This document shows, in pieces, positions 1 to 8,910 of a stretch of 64,000 nt of DNA. Within the stretch, counting starts at the first letter, position 1; each line of letters begins with the position of its first letter. The stretch comes from Candidatus Gastranaerophilales bacterium (GTDB taxonomy: Bacteria > Cyanobacteriota > Vampirovibrionia > Gastranaerophilales > Gastranaerophilaceae). The stretch is from the NCBI GenBank assembly GCA_944327225.1, contig CALVGZ010000001.1:118483-182482 (forward strand), written 5' to 3'. The notes below the pieces were generated by a model, which saw only the letters and a program-made list of their open reading frames with translations, made no database searches and had not been told where the DNA came from. A program made the translations under genes and the position numbers.

Positions 1-224
1 AATATATTTAACATTTTGATTGCGTTGAGAGCAACCTGCCTCATATGTACCGGCCCATGATCATTAAAGCCAAGTCTTTTAATTGATACAATGTTTGCAT
101 ATTCTTGAAGATATTGCAGTTCTTCATCTGCAAACAAAATTTTTACAAGTTTTGTACAGGTTTCATTATCTTCAAGTCTTTTTAAAATTTTATTTTCAAT
201 AGAAATTTCTTTTGCTGATTTCAT
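1..224 (-). CDS. HD-domain phosphohydrolase, N-terminal part (runs off left edge)
   Basis: The first 74 codons of a reverse-strand gene are visible, starting MKSAKEIS. The segment DHGPVHMRQVALNA matches the first helix of HD-superfamily metal-dependent phosphohydrolases, with the His of an HD-type fold in an NDHG-x-x-H setting, so hydrolysis of a phosphorylated nucleotide or signal molecule is the family expectation. The gene is cut by the window edge, so the HD doublet and the rest of the metal site cannot be checked. It is divergent from the CHAP gene, with about 160 bp of AT-rich DNA between them in which I see no other gene. Confidence 0.6.
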   Translation of the reverse strand, partial: MKSAKEISIENKILKRLEDNETCTKLVKILFADEELQYLQEYANIVSIKRLGFNDHGPVHMRQVALNAIKMLNI

Positions 225-384
225 ATTTACCCTATATACCTTTGTTTATATGATAACACATTTATTGAAAATTTGATGTTATGTAATTTATTAAGTTTTA
301 TAAAGTATAATTTTTGATAAATATCAATTATATATTCTATATATTTTTTATATATATAGGATAAGAGAAATAAGAATGTAATCT

Positions 385-2490
385 ATGAATTTTAGTGATT
401 TAAAAATTGAATTTACTGAATATTTAATCAGTCAAGGTATTATTTCAGAAAAAGAATATTTTTATAAAGATAACACTGCTAGTGTTTTTATGTATGCACA
501 GGAATTTAAAGATTATCTCCATAATGAGCTTAAATGTGACACGTCTATTTATCAGGAAAGCATTTTTGATATATTAGAAATGCAGGTTATTGACGGTAAA
601 TTGGTCAACCCGGACGAAGTCGAGCAGCCAGATAGTGATGATAGCGAGGCTGGTTTAGGTCAAGTTATAGAAGGCGATGACTTTTCTTCAAGCGATTTAG
701 ATATCAATAGTACATCCGAAACAGAACAAAATCTGCAAATCGAAGAAACAGATGACAATTCAGAGATATCTATTACAACAGATGAGAATGTTTCCGCACA
801 AGCTTCTGATGTTGATAAAAACAGTAAAGCAAATAATGATGTTTCATTATTAATGCAAAATGAATTAGGAGCTAATACAGAAGAAAATCAACTTCTTGTT
901 GAAATATTTAACGACCTAATCAAAGATGAGAAATTCTTAAGTGTTATTGACTTGGATTCTAGTGGTGACTTGAGTTCCGATGAACTGACTAATTTCTTTA
1001 ATACTGTTAAGGATTTTGATTCTGACGGTTCAAATGTTTCTTTGGATGATATGCTGCAAGCGATTGAAAAAATTAATGACGGGACATTTGAGTTATTGTC
1101 TGATGCAATTGAACCAAATGATGAAATTGAAGAAACCGAAGAAATGCATCCTAATAATCAAATATCGGCTACCGGCGGTTCTGGAGGCGGTGGCGGTGGC
1201 GGAAATTATAATACAACACCGCAAGAAAAAACACTTGATAATATGACAAAAGAAGAACTTAATGCTGAATTATCAAAAGCTCAAACCGATTATGATGAAA
1301 AAAAGAGTGTAGTTGATTCTATTTTAGACGGTTCAAACCCCGAATTAAAAGAACTCGAAAATAATATTGATACTGCTTACGAGTTATTTCAATCAGAACT
1401 TAAAAATGTAGATGAAGAAATGGCACAAAACTTAGATACCCTGAAAAAATCAATTGAAGCCAAAGAGGACGAAATAGATAAGGCTGAACAAAATATAATT
1501 AATCAGGAAGTTGTCGTTTCTGAAGCCCAAAATGCTTATGACAATGCAGTGGCTACAAGGCAGGTTTTAGAAAGTACGCTGTCATCTCTTCAACAGGTTG
1601 ATACTTCAGATTTAGATTCATCGCAAAAATCAGAAATAGCCGAAAAAATAAGTACAGTTCAGACTAAGATTGAAGAAGCTAAAGAAGCGGAAGATGCTGC
1701 AAATACTACGTTGGAAAATGAACAAGAAAATCTTGAAGAACTAAAAGAACAAAAAGAACAATTAAAAACCGGCGAAGGTGGGTTAGATGAGCTTAATGAG
1801 CAAATGACCGATTTGCAGACACAAATTGAAGAAAAATATCCTGAAATAAAACAATATATGGATGATTATAACACTGCAAAAGAAACTTATAAAACAGAAA
1901 AGGAATCTGCTTTATCTACTGCAAAAGCTGATATGGAAAAATCTCTTGAATATGTTAATGAAGTTCAAAGTGCAATAAATAATTCTGATAATCGAGATTT
2001 AGCTTTGAAGTACAGTTTTGACGGATTGACCGAACTAACAAGAAAAGCCGTTGAATTAGCTTATACTCAAATCGGAGTGTCCGAAACTGAAGGAAATAAC
2101 AGAGGTGATAATGAAAAATACGGTGCAGGAGCTGGTGTTGCATGGTGTGCCGCATTTGTTTCCTGGTTGTACGGAAATGGTCAAGGTAATAGCGGAAATA
2201 ATCCGTTAAAATTTACGACAAGCGTCTCTGGATTGCGTGATCAAGCTAAAGCAGCGGGCTATTATTCTGCAGTAGGAACATACACTCCTAAACCCGGAGA
2301 TATCATGATTCAAAAGAGCAATGGTGCTTCACATACCGGAATAGTAGTGAAAGTAGAAGGCAATACTATATATACTATTGAGGGCAACTCCGGTAATACA
2401 GTCCGAGAAAGACATTATACAATTGGAGATTCAAATTACGGTAAAATTTCAGGTTGGATCAGAATGAATGAATGGAGTGCTGCAACTTAA
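385..2490 (+). CDS. EF-hand/coiled-coil protein with C-terminal CHAP peptidoglycan hydrolase domain
   Basis: A 701-residue protein. Residues 189-200 (DLDSSGDLSSDE) and 210-222 are a pair of EF-hand-like calcium loops. A Gly-rich linker at 264-273 is followed by a long acidic coiled coil (about 285-560). The C-terminal 130 residues form a CHAP/NlpC-type cysteine peptidase-amidase: the Cys is in WCAAFVSW, the His in GASHTGIV, and a later polar residue is in IEGNSG. Such domains cut peptidoglycan peptides or the amide bond. There is no N-terminal signal peptide or membrane helix, which is odd for a wall hydrolase and suggests non-Sec export or release by lysis. The gene ends 2 bp from the convergent ugd stop. 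The start ATG is preceded only by a weak ribosome site. Confidence 0.75.
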   Translation: MNFSDLKIEFTEYLISQGIISEKEYFYKDNTASVFMYAQEFKDYLHNELKCDTSIYQESIFDILEMQVIDGKLVNPDEVEQPDSDDSEAGLGQVIEGDDFSSSDLDINSTSETEQNLQIEETDDNSEISITTDENVSAQASDVDKNSKANNDVSLLMQNELGANTEENQLLVEIFNDLIKDEKFLSVIDLDSSGDLSSDELTNFFNTVKDFDSDGSNVSLDDMLQAIEKINDGTFELLSDAIEPNDEIEETEEMHPNNQISATGGSGGGGGGGNYNTTPQEKTLDNMTKEELNAELSKAQTDYDEKKSVVDSILDGSNPELKELENNIDTAYELFQSELKNVDEEMAQNLDTLKKSIEAKEDEIDKAEQNIINQEVVVSEAQNAYDNAVATRQVLESTLSSLQQVDTSDLDSSQKSEIAEKISTVQTKIEEAKEAEDAANTTLENEQENLEELKEQKEQLKTGEGGLDELNEQMTDLQTQIEEKYPEIKQYMDDYNTAKETYKTEKESALSTAKADMEKSLEYVNEVQSAINNSDNRDLALKYSFDGLTELTRKAVELAYTQIGVSETEGNNRGDNEKYGAGAGVAWCAAFVSWLYGNGQGNSGNNPLKFTTSVSGLRDQAKAAGYYSAVGTYTPKPGDIMIQKSNGASHTGIVVKVEGNTIYTIEGNSGNTVRERHYTIGDSNYGKISGWIRMNEWSAAT

Positions 2491-2492
2491 AT

Positions 2493-3791
2493 TTAAAAAC
2501 TTGATCCAATATATTCAAATCCGTATTTTGTAAGCTCATTTTTATCATATAAATTTCTACCGTCAAATATAATTGGGTTTTTTAGTAATGACTTAATTTT
2601 ATTAAAATCCGGAGTACGAAATTCGTTCCATTCTGTAAATATAATAAGAGCATCAGAATTTTTTAAAACCGCTAATGAGTTATTTTTATATTCAATCTGT
2701 TTTTTAAAAATATTTTTTGCAGTACTTATCGCCATCGGATCAAATGCTTTTATTTTTGCACCTTTTGCTATTAATTCATTAATAATATCTATAGATGGAG
2801 CTTCTCTCATATCATTTGTTCCTGGTTTAAAAGACAATCCCCATACAGAAAATATTTTGCCCGATATATTTTGATTAAATCTGTTGTAAATTTTTTTAAG
2901 AAATAATTTTCTTTGAAGTAAATTAACTTTCTTTACTGAATTTATAATTTCAAGATTACAATTTTGTTCTTTACCCATTTTAATTAGAGCATTAATATCT
3001 TTTGGAAAGCAACTTCCTCCAAAACCAATTCCAAAATTTAAAAATTTATCACCTATTCTTAAGTCGGAAGCAATGCCTTGTTTTACTTTGTGCATATCGG
3101 CACCAAATTTTTCACATAAATTTGCAATCTCGTTTATAAAAGATATTTTTGATGCCAGAAAGGCATTTGAAGCATATTTTGCAAGTTCTGCTGATTTTGT
3201 ATCCATGGTAATTAGCTTATCAGACTCAAATAAAAATGGACCGTATATATCTTTCATGATTTTGATAGCTTTTTGTGAATCCGTACCAATGATAATTCTG
3301 TCAGGATTTAAAAAATTTCTTATCGCACTTCCTTGACTCAAAAACTCAGGGTTTGAAACAATATCGAATTCAACAGATGTAATAGATTTAATAAAAGTCT
3401 TTATTTTGTATGTAGTTCCGACAGGTGTCGTAGATTTATTTACAATCACCTTGTAATCTTTTATTGAATTGGCAATTAGTTCCGCAACAGCGAACAAATG
3501 GCTCAAATCACAGTTTCCATCTTTTTTTTGCGGTGTACCAACAGTTATAAAACATACATTTGATTTTTGTATTGCATTTTTTATATCAGTTGTAAAAAAT
3601 AATCGTTTTTTGATTAAATTAGAATTTACAATTTCAGAAATTCCGGGTTCAAATATTGATATTATACCTTTAGATAGATTATTTATTTTTGCTGAATCTA
3701 TATCGCAACAATATACTTCATGACCAATATCCGCAAAACATGCACCAATCGTAAGCCCGACATAACCAGTTCCAATTACGCAAATTTTCAT
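2493..3791 (-). CDS. ugd: UDP-glucose 6-dehydrogenase
   Basis: A 432-residue enzyme, the usual length for the bacterial family, oxidising UDP-glucose to UDP-glucuronate with two NAD+ per turnover in the cytosol. The Rossmann motif GTGYVG is at residues 7-12, KSTTPVGT at 119-126, NPEFL at 147-151, and the catalytic Cys is C261 in FGGSCFPKD. All three standard domains (NAD-binding, central helix, UDP-binding) are present. The product is a precursor for acidic capsule or O-antigen sugars, in line with the neighbouring glycosyltransferases. It is the last gene of a reverse-strand group (GT2, nucleotidyltransferase, ugd). A UDP-mannose-type dehydrogenase is the only serious alternative. Confidence 0.92.
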   Translation of the reverse strand: MKICVIGTGYVGLTIGACFADIGHEVYCCDIDSAKINNLSKGIISIFEPGISEIVNSNLIKKRLFFTTDIKNAIQKSNVCFITVGTPQKKDGNCDLSHLFAVAELIANSIKDYKVIVNKSTTPVGTTYKIKTFIKSITSVEFDIVSNPEFLSQGSAIRNFLNPDRIIIGTDSQKAIKIMKDIYGPFLFESDKLITMDTKSAELAKYASNAFLASKISFINEIANLCEKFGADMHKVKQGIASDLRIGDKFLNFGIGFGGSCFPKDINALIKMGKEQNCNLEIINSVKKVNLLQRKLFLKKIYNRFNQNISGKIFSVWGLSFKPGTNDMREAPSIDIINELIAKGAKIKAFDPMAISTAKNIFKKQIEYKNNSLAVLKNSDALIIFTEWNEFRTPDFNKIKSLLKNPIIFDGRNLYDKNELTKYGFEYIGSSF

Positions 3792-3809
3792 TTGTTTCTC
3801 CTGGAATTA

Positions 3810-4940
3810 TTATATGTCATATTTCTTATTTTTTAAATCTTTTATAAATAAATTAATTAATTTTGGATATTTTGATATTATTTTTAATAATTGGTATTTT
3901 GGTTTTAATTTCATATAACTAATTATTTGTTTACGGTTTTTTAGCAAATCTTTTAATTTGATTGCTCTGCATTTATTTCTTAATTCACTTAAATAATAAT
4001 GTTTGAATAAAACTTTTGTAAAATAACTTTCATCTATATTATTCAACTCTATAATTTCAAATATATTATCTGGTAATATATTTTTTGAAATATTGTTAAT
4101 GAATTTTATTGCACTTTTGATATGTGAGTCCGTTGATGTTTTTTTAATGTTATATTTAACGATACTCCAATCAAAATCGGTTTTTGATTCCAAAAAATAT
4201 TTGCAATCAAATAATGAATATAATATTGCCGACTTACTGGTTGATTCTCTAAGATTTCTAGATAAATTTATCAGAGTAATAAACATTAAATCTTCAAAGC
4301 ATGGTACCAGAGATTTTACACCAAAAACATTTTTAATTGTTGCTCTTTTAAATAAATCATCTAAAAAATTTTGTTCATTTTTTGTTCCCATGCTAATAAA
4401 TCTATGTATATCAATAGCATTGCGGCCAGTTTTTTTATCGTGTAAATCAACAGAATGATAATCAATTTTTTCGTAATAATAGCCAAGGGGCATAATTAAA
4501 TTAATTGCTTTCATAAAGTCTCTTTTTTGCAATAAAAAATCTACATCACCCATTATTCTTGGCATATCTTGTCTAAGATACTTCATTGCCAGACCTTTTA
4601 ATATAAGCGGATAAATTCCATTTTCGTTAAGGACTTTCCCTGCCTTAATAAACGGTGTAATTATGACAAGATTATTTATTCTGTATTTGTTGCATATTTC
4701 TTTTAATTTCGAATTCAAATTTGTGTTAATAAATAAATCAGGACAGACTTTTTGCAAATATATTAATAATAGTATTTTAGAATCATCACAATCATATTTA
4801 TTCCAATTATTTATTAATAAATCAACGTCATTTTTAGTAGTGTTATTTAAGAAAGCATACTCAATTAGTTTTTTTTCATCTTTAGATATAAATTCATTGC
4901 AATAATTTTCCGTTAAGATATTACTTGCAGTATTTAACAT
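3810..4940 (-). CDS. NTP_transf_5-type nucleotidyltransferase, active-site motif intact
   Basis: A 376-residue protein whose residues 111-137 carry the signature of the uncharacterised nucleotidyltransferase family PF14907: PLILKGLAMKYL, then RIMGDVDFLL with the metal-binding pair D132 and D134. Members of this family sit in lasso-peptide and other RiPP clusters next to HPr-kinase-like proteins, where they are proposed tailoring enzymes. The acceptor here is unknown. The gene lies 18 bp upstream of ugd on the same strand and faces away from its paralog at 5724-6914. The last 60 residues are very Lys/Ile-rich and helical. The family call is confident; the substrate is not known. Confidence 0.75.
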   Translation of the reverse strand: MLNTASNILTENYCNEFISKDEKKLIEYAFLNNTTKNDVDLLINNWNKYDCDDSKILLLIYLQKVCPDLFINTNLNSKLKEICNKYRINNLVIITPFIKAGKVLNENGIYPLILKGLAMKYLRQDMPRIMGDVDFLLQKRDFMKAINLIMPLGYYYEKIDYHSVDLHDKKTGRNAIDIHRFISMGTKNEQNFLDDLFKRATIKNVFGVKSLVPCFEDLMFITLINLSRNLRESTSKSAILYSLFDCKYFLESKTDFDWSIVKYNIKKTSTDSHIKSAIKFINNISKNILPDNIFEIIELNNIDESYFTKVLFKHYYLSELRNKCRAIKLKDLLKNRKQIISYMKLKPKYQLLKIISKYPKLINLFIKDLKNKKYDI

Positions 4941-4976
4941 CTCACCCCGCTTATATTTATCAAAGTGTATTTATAA

Positions 4977-5636
4977 TTATCTTTTTATTAATTTGTCTCT
5001 TAATATTTTTGCATAGTCTTTGTATTCATCTTTTTGGTTTGTTATCCCAAAGTTATTATCATGGATTCTTCGATTGCATGTAATAAAATCAGCTCGATGA
5101 ATTGATAAACCATGAATATCTAATCTTTGAATTAAATCTATTACATCGCCTGTAATCGTGTCTTCTCTGAATAAACCGATTATATCAAAAATTTCTTTTT
5201 TAAATAATGTTGAACCTGTTAGAATATTAGAAAAAGGTTCCGGATTTGTAAATTTTTTTCTGTGCGGAGTATCAGGAGAGCAAAAATTTTTTATTTTTGC
5301 CATGACAATTTTATATTCTTCATTTTTTTGCATTTCATCGTATAGCATTTCTAAAGCATTATCGACCAATAAATCATCTTGATCAATTGTTAACCAATAA
5401 TTGCCTTTAGATAAATTTATGCCTCTGTTTTTTCCCGCCATTTGACCTTTTTGAGCTTCATTTATATATACCCTGCATCCCATTGACGCTGCAATTTTTG
5501 CAGTATTATCACTACTTAAATCATCTATAACAATAATTTCATGATTAAAATTTTGCTTTTGAATACTGCAAATTGTTTCTTCTATATATTTTTCGCCGTT
5601 GAATGTCGGTATTGTAATTGATATTAAATCATTCAT
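4977..5636 (-). CDS. Family 2 (GT-A) glycosyltransferase
   Basis: A 219-residue protein starting directly with the GT2 fold: ISITIPTFNGEKYIEETI binds nucleotide-sugar, VIDDLSSDNT follows, and TIDQDDLLV supplies the DxD-type metal motif near residue 85. It would transfer a sugar from an activated nucleotide donor to a growing surface glycan on the cytosolic face. It is shorter than the three other GT2 enzymes of the locus and has no C-terminal extension, so it may be a minimal catalytic domain. It heads the reverse-strand group and is separated from the divergent 5724 gene by about 87 bp of very AT-rich DNA that must hold both promoters. Confidence 0.85.
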   Translation of the reverse strand: MNDLISITIPTFNGEKYIEETICSIQKQNFNHEIIVIDDLSSDNTAKIAASMGCRVYINEAQKGQMAGKNRGINLSKGNYWLTIDQDDLLVDNALEMLYDEMQKNEEYKIVMAKIKNFCSPDTPHRKKFTNPEPFSNILTGSTLFKKEIFDIIGLFREDTITGDVIDLIQRLDIHGLSIHRADFITCNRRIHDNNFGITNQKDEYKDYAKILRDKLIKR

Positions 5637-5723
5637 AGTATTCTTTCTTTTAAATTAAATTAGCATATAAATTAAATTTATATTTTTATTATATAATAAA
5701 AATACAGTTACAAAAAAATAATC

Positions 5724-6914
5724 ATGAAACAAGAAATTTTATATAAAAAAGAAATAGAAAATATACATAAAACTGAGTATTTCAAAAAAGATATTAAAAT
5801 TACGGACGCACTAATTGAGAATTTTTTTGACAATATTTTGGGCATGGAAGAAAAACTCTTATTAAAATTAATACTGACTAAAACCCCAGCTCAAAAGGAT
5901 TTAGATAAATTATTGCAAATATGGGATATTGAAAAAAAATCCGGAGCAAAATCATTATTGCTTTCTCATCTTTTAAAAACAAACCCTGATTTAAAAGCTA
6001 CTCAATACGAGGAAGGTCGTCTAAAGGGATTAATTTTAAATCAAAGATTTATAAATATAAATACTTTTTCTCATTTTAAAAAAATTACTGCTAAATTAAA
6101 TCAAGAAAACATTGTTCCGCTTATTTTTAATGAAGCCTTAATCAAAGTCATAAATCCAAATTTTCCAAGATATATAAATTACATTGATTTAATGATTTTA
6201 AATAATGATTGCCAAAAAGTATTAAAAATTATCAAATCATTAAATTACAATGTTAAAAAAGATAATCAAAACAAATTAAATGTTTATGAATCCGAAAATT
6301 CAGAAAAGCCGATTTTGAATATTCATAATACATTTTTTTTGAATGCAAAAAATCAAAATAAATTAGTTAAAAATATATTTAAAAGGGCAAAAATTACTAA
6401 TATTTATAATATCAGAACTTATACCCCCTGCCTTGAAGATATTTTATTTATTTTATTTATAAATATTTCTGATAATTTGCGTTGCAATAAAAGTTATGCT
6501 GATTTATTAAATAAAATTTTGGATTGTCATTTCATTCTCAATGAAAACAATGACATTAATTGGGATATTATTCTTGAAAACTCTAAATTAACCGGTTTTG
6601 AAGTTAAAATTAATATCGCAGTTAACTTTATAAATAAAATTATAGGAAAAATTATTCCCGATAAATTATTTTTTGAAAAAGAAGCAATTGATTATTCAAA
6701 TATGGTATTGTTTGAAAATTTTTACTATATAAAATTACAAAAAGAATGCAGAAATCTAAAAATTTTAAATGTTATAAAAAAACCGCTTTTAATTAAAAAA
6801 TATATAATTTTAAAATCAAAATACAAATTTTTGAAATTGCTGAATAATCATCCAAAATTAATCAAATTATTAATAAAAGACATATCAAAAATATACGACA
6901 AACAGGAATTTTAA
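5724..6914 (+). CDS. NTP_transf_5-like paralog with degraded active site
   Basis: A 396-residue protein paralogous to the 3810-4940 product over most of its length (shared layout: N-terminal helical region, the motif block, NIF-type repeats, Lys-rich tail). The catalytic block at residues 132-158 is altered: LKGLAMKYL has become IFNEALIKVI, and GDVD has become NYID, so the first metal-binding Asp is Tyr153 and only D155 remains. It is therefore probably a non-catalytic partner or recognition subunit rather than an active nucleotidyltransferase. It is the first gene of the forward operon, and its TAA stop is directly followed by the ATG of the kinase-like gene, which argues for co-translation. 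Confidence 0.65.
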   Translation: MKQEILYKKEIENIHKTEYFKKDIKITDALIENFFDNILGMEEKLLLKLILTKTPAQKDLDKLLQIWDIEKKSGAKSLLLSHLLKTNPDLKATQYEEGRLKGLILNQRFININTFSHFKKITAKLNQENIVPLIFNEALIKVINPNFPRYINYIDLMILNNDCQKVLKIIKSLNYNVKKDNQNKLNVYESENSEKPILNIHNTFFLNAKNQNKLVKNIFKRAKITNIYNIRTYTPCLEDILFILFINISDNLRCNKSYADLLNKILDCHFILNENNDINWDIILENSKLTGFEVKINIAVNFINKIIGKIIPDKLFFEKEAIDYSNMVLFENFYYIKLQKECRNLKILNVIKKPLLIKKYIILKSKYKFLKLLNNHPKLIKLLIKDISKIYDKQEF

Positions 6915-8459
6915 ATGAGGATTACAAATTTAGATAAAATTGAGATAGTAGAAGTTTTTAAAAGCATAAATAAATATGCTTTTTCTCGAGATATTAGATG
7001 GATTAAATACGTTGATTTAGGAATAAAGGTAATAAGAATAATTAGTTTTAGCGATGAATTTTTACCTTTAGTTGAAAAACAACTAACATTGGTATTAAAA
7101 GATTACTCGGATAGCTATGATGATACGATAGTTTTATTAAATGAACAAAATTATCTTCCCTTTCTAAAAGAAATTATAGAAAACAATCAAAAGATAAACA
7201 CAAGAATAAAATTTGAAAAAATATATAAAAAAGCAAACGGTGTAAAGGATGTAAACGAAAATACCTTATACGATATACAAATTATAGATAAGGACTTTTC
7301 AAATTTAAAACCTATAATAGATTTTCAATCGACACGTGGTTTTTTTGTTGCAAATGATATTGAAAATAACATATATTACTATAATGCACCTGATTTATCG
7401 CCTGAAGAATTTATAAAAGAAGGACACATATTTGTTCAAATTTTTTATAACATTTTAAAAACAAAGACCTCAAATTTGGTGCATGGTGCGGTAATAGGCT
7501 GCAAAAATAATGGTATATGCTTATGTGCAAGAGGTCAAAGAGGAAAATCAACATTATCGGTTCTATCTATGTTAAGGGGATTTGATTATGTTTCTGACGA
7601 TTATTTAATACTTCATAAAGACAATCAAAACAAACTTTTATCCAGCCCGATTTATTCAATTATTACTCTAAGCGAGCAAATGTATAACAAGCTATATGAC
7701 TTAATGGACGGTGCAAGGTTTATTTCAAACAATGCAAGAAAAGATAAATACGTTTTTAATATATCAAACTTTCACGACAGATTTAAAAACAATTACCCGA
7801 TAAAATTATGTATTTTTCCGGAAATTGTTTCTGATGACAAACCAAGTATTTGTCAATGTACAAACGAAGAAAAAGGAAGAGCAATAGTTCAACTTATTCA
7901 GTCTACATTAATGCAAACACAGGATTTAAGCGACCATACTACAATTAAAAAACTAATTGATATGGTTAAAGACTTGCCGTTTTATAAATTCAATCTATGT
8001 TTTGATATAGAAGAAAATACACGTTTTCTGAGTGATTTTATGAATAATTGTGATTTTAATACGGATTACAATAGGGATTTGAATAAAATATGCGTCGATA
8101 TTACTTTTGATGTTGCAAATATTTTAAATTCCGAAACCGGAGTAATATATTCACTAAATAAATTTGCGACAAATATATACGAAAAACTCATAAATTCAAT
8201 CCCAAAAAGCGATATTATTAATCAATTAAAAAAATATATACCGCAAAACCCCAATATAATTGAGGAATTTAATCACTTTGCAAAAGTACTTGAAATAAAA
8301 GGACTTTTAGAAATTAAAAATGACAATCCATCCGTAAATATTAATAACGATTTTGCTATAAATGATGATTATAAAATTTCGTTAATTGAATATTCAACAG
8401 AAAAAGAAATTGAATTGATAAAGTTAGGAGAAAAATATGACGAATTATGTGTTAAATGA
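6915..8459 (+). CDS. HPr-kinase-like P-loop protein fused to a PqqD domain
   Basis: A 514-residue protein. Residues about 185-385 resemble the HPr kinase/phosphorylase catalytic domain: a P-loop at 205-213 (ARGQRGKST) preceded by HGAVIGCKN, then VSDDYLIL at 226-233 in the place of the HPrK acidic motif. Residues about 390-465 are a PqqD-type peptide-binding domain (VDITFDVANILNSETGVIYSLN, cut here for length at VIYSLN). PqqD domains deliver ribosomal precursor peptides to modifying enzymes, and HPrK homologs phosphorylate RiPPs such as the lasso peptide paeninodin. The fusion suggests recognition and phosphorylation of a peptide or of the neighbouring PqqD protein. It overlaps the next gene by 23 bp and ends in TGA. 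Confidence 0.75.
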   Translation: MRITNLDKIEIVEVFKSINKYAFSRDIRWIKYVDLGIKVIRIISFSDEFLPLVEKQLTLVLKDYSDSYDDTIVLLNEQNYLPFLKEIIENNQKINTRIKFEKIYKKANGVKDVNENTLYDIQIIDKDFSNLKPIIDFQSTRGFFVANDIENNIYYYNAPDLSPEEFIKEGHIFVQIFYNILKTKTSNLVHGAVIGCKNNGICLCARGQRGKSTLSVLSMLRGFDYVSDDYLILHKDNQNKLLSSPIYSIITLSEQMYNKLYDLMDGARFISNNARKDKYVFNISNFHDRFKNNYPIKLCIFPEIVSDDKPSICQCTNEEKGRAIVQLIQSTLMQTQDLSDHTTIKKLIDMVKDLPFYKFNLCFDIEENTRFLSDFMNNCDFNTDYNRDLNKICVDITFDVANILNSETGVIYSLNKFATNIYEKLINSIPKSDIINQLKKYIPQNPNIIEEFNHFAKVLEIKGLLEIKNDNPSVNINNDFAINDDYKISLIEYSTEKEIELIKLGEKYDELCVK

Positions 8460-8907
8460 AGAAAAAATGTTTGCAGATGTAGCAGACGGCGTTGCAATAA
8501 TAATAAATTCAGAAACAGGCATATATTACGGTTTAAATAAATTTTCTACAAATGTCTACGAAAATATCGTAAATGGTGCTTCTAAGGAAGATATTTTAAG
8601 TTGTTTAAAATCATACAAAAATTGTCCTAATGATATTGAAATTAGCTTGGATAACTTTATAAACAGATTATTAGAGCTTAATATAATAAACAAATCAGAT
8701 AAACAAACAAAAGAAATTTATTTAAGTGAAGATTTAGCAAATTTCAATTCTTTTACGTTCGATTTAAAAGAATATAGCGACGCTCAAGAGCTGCTTTTGG
8801 CTGATCCTATCCATGAGGTTAAAGAAGAAACAGGCTGGAGTCCGGAAAAAGAATCAATAGGCTATACAAAAGAAGAAACATTAGAAAGAGAGAAAAAGGT
8901 TGAATAG
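8437..8907 (+). CDS. PqqD-family protein with precursor-like C-terminal tail
   Basis: A 156-residue protein. Residues 1-85 are a PqqD-like winged domain closely related to the C-terminal domain of the upstream kinase-like protein (both carry NSETG-x-x-Y-x-LNKF). After a linker, residues 112-156 form an acidic tail with ADPIHEVKEETGW at 122-134 and no predicted fold. The compact, motif-bearing tail on a peptide-recognition domain looks like a substrate or precursor segment, but no leader-cleavage site is evident. The start ATG lies inside the preceding gene in another frame, so translation is probably coupled. It is followed after 3 bp by the FkbM methyltransferase gene. Confidence 0.7.
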   Translation: MTNYVLNEEKMFADVADGVAIIINSETGIYYGLNKFSTNVYENIVNGASKEDILSCLKSYKNCPNDIEISLDNFINRLLELNIINKSDKQTKEIYLSEDLANFNSFTFDLKEYSDAQELLLADPIHEVKEETGWSPEKESIGYTKEETLEREKKVE

Positions 8908-8910
8908 TCT

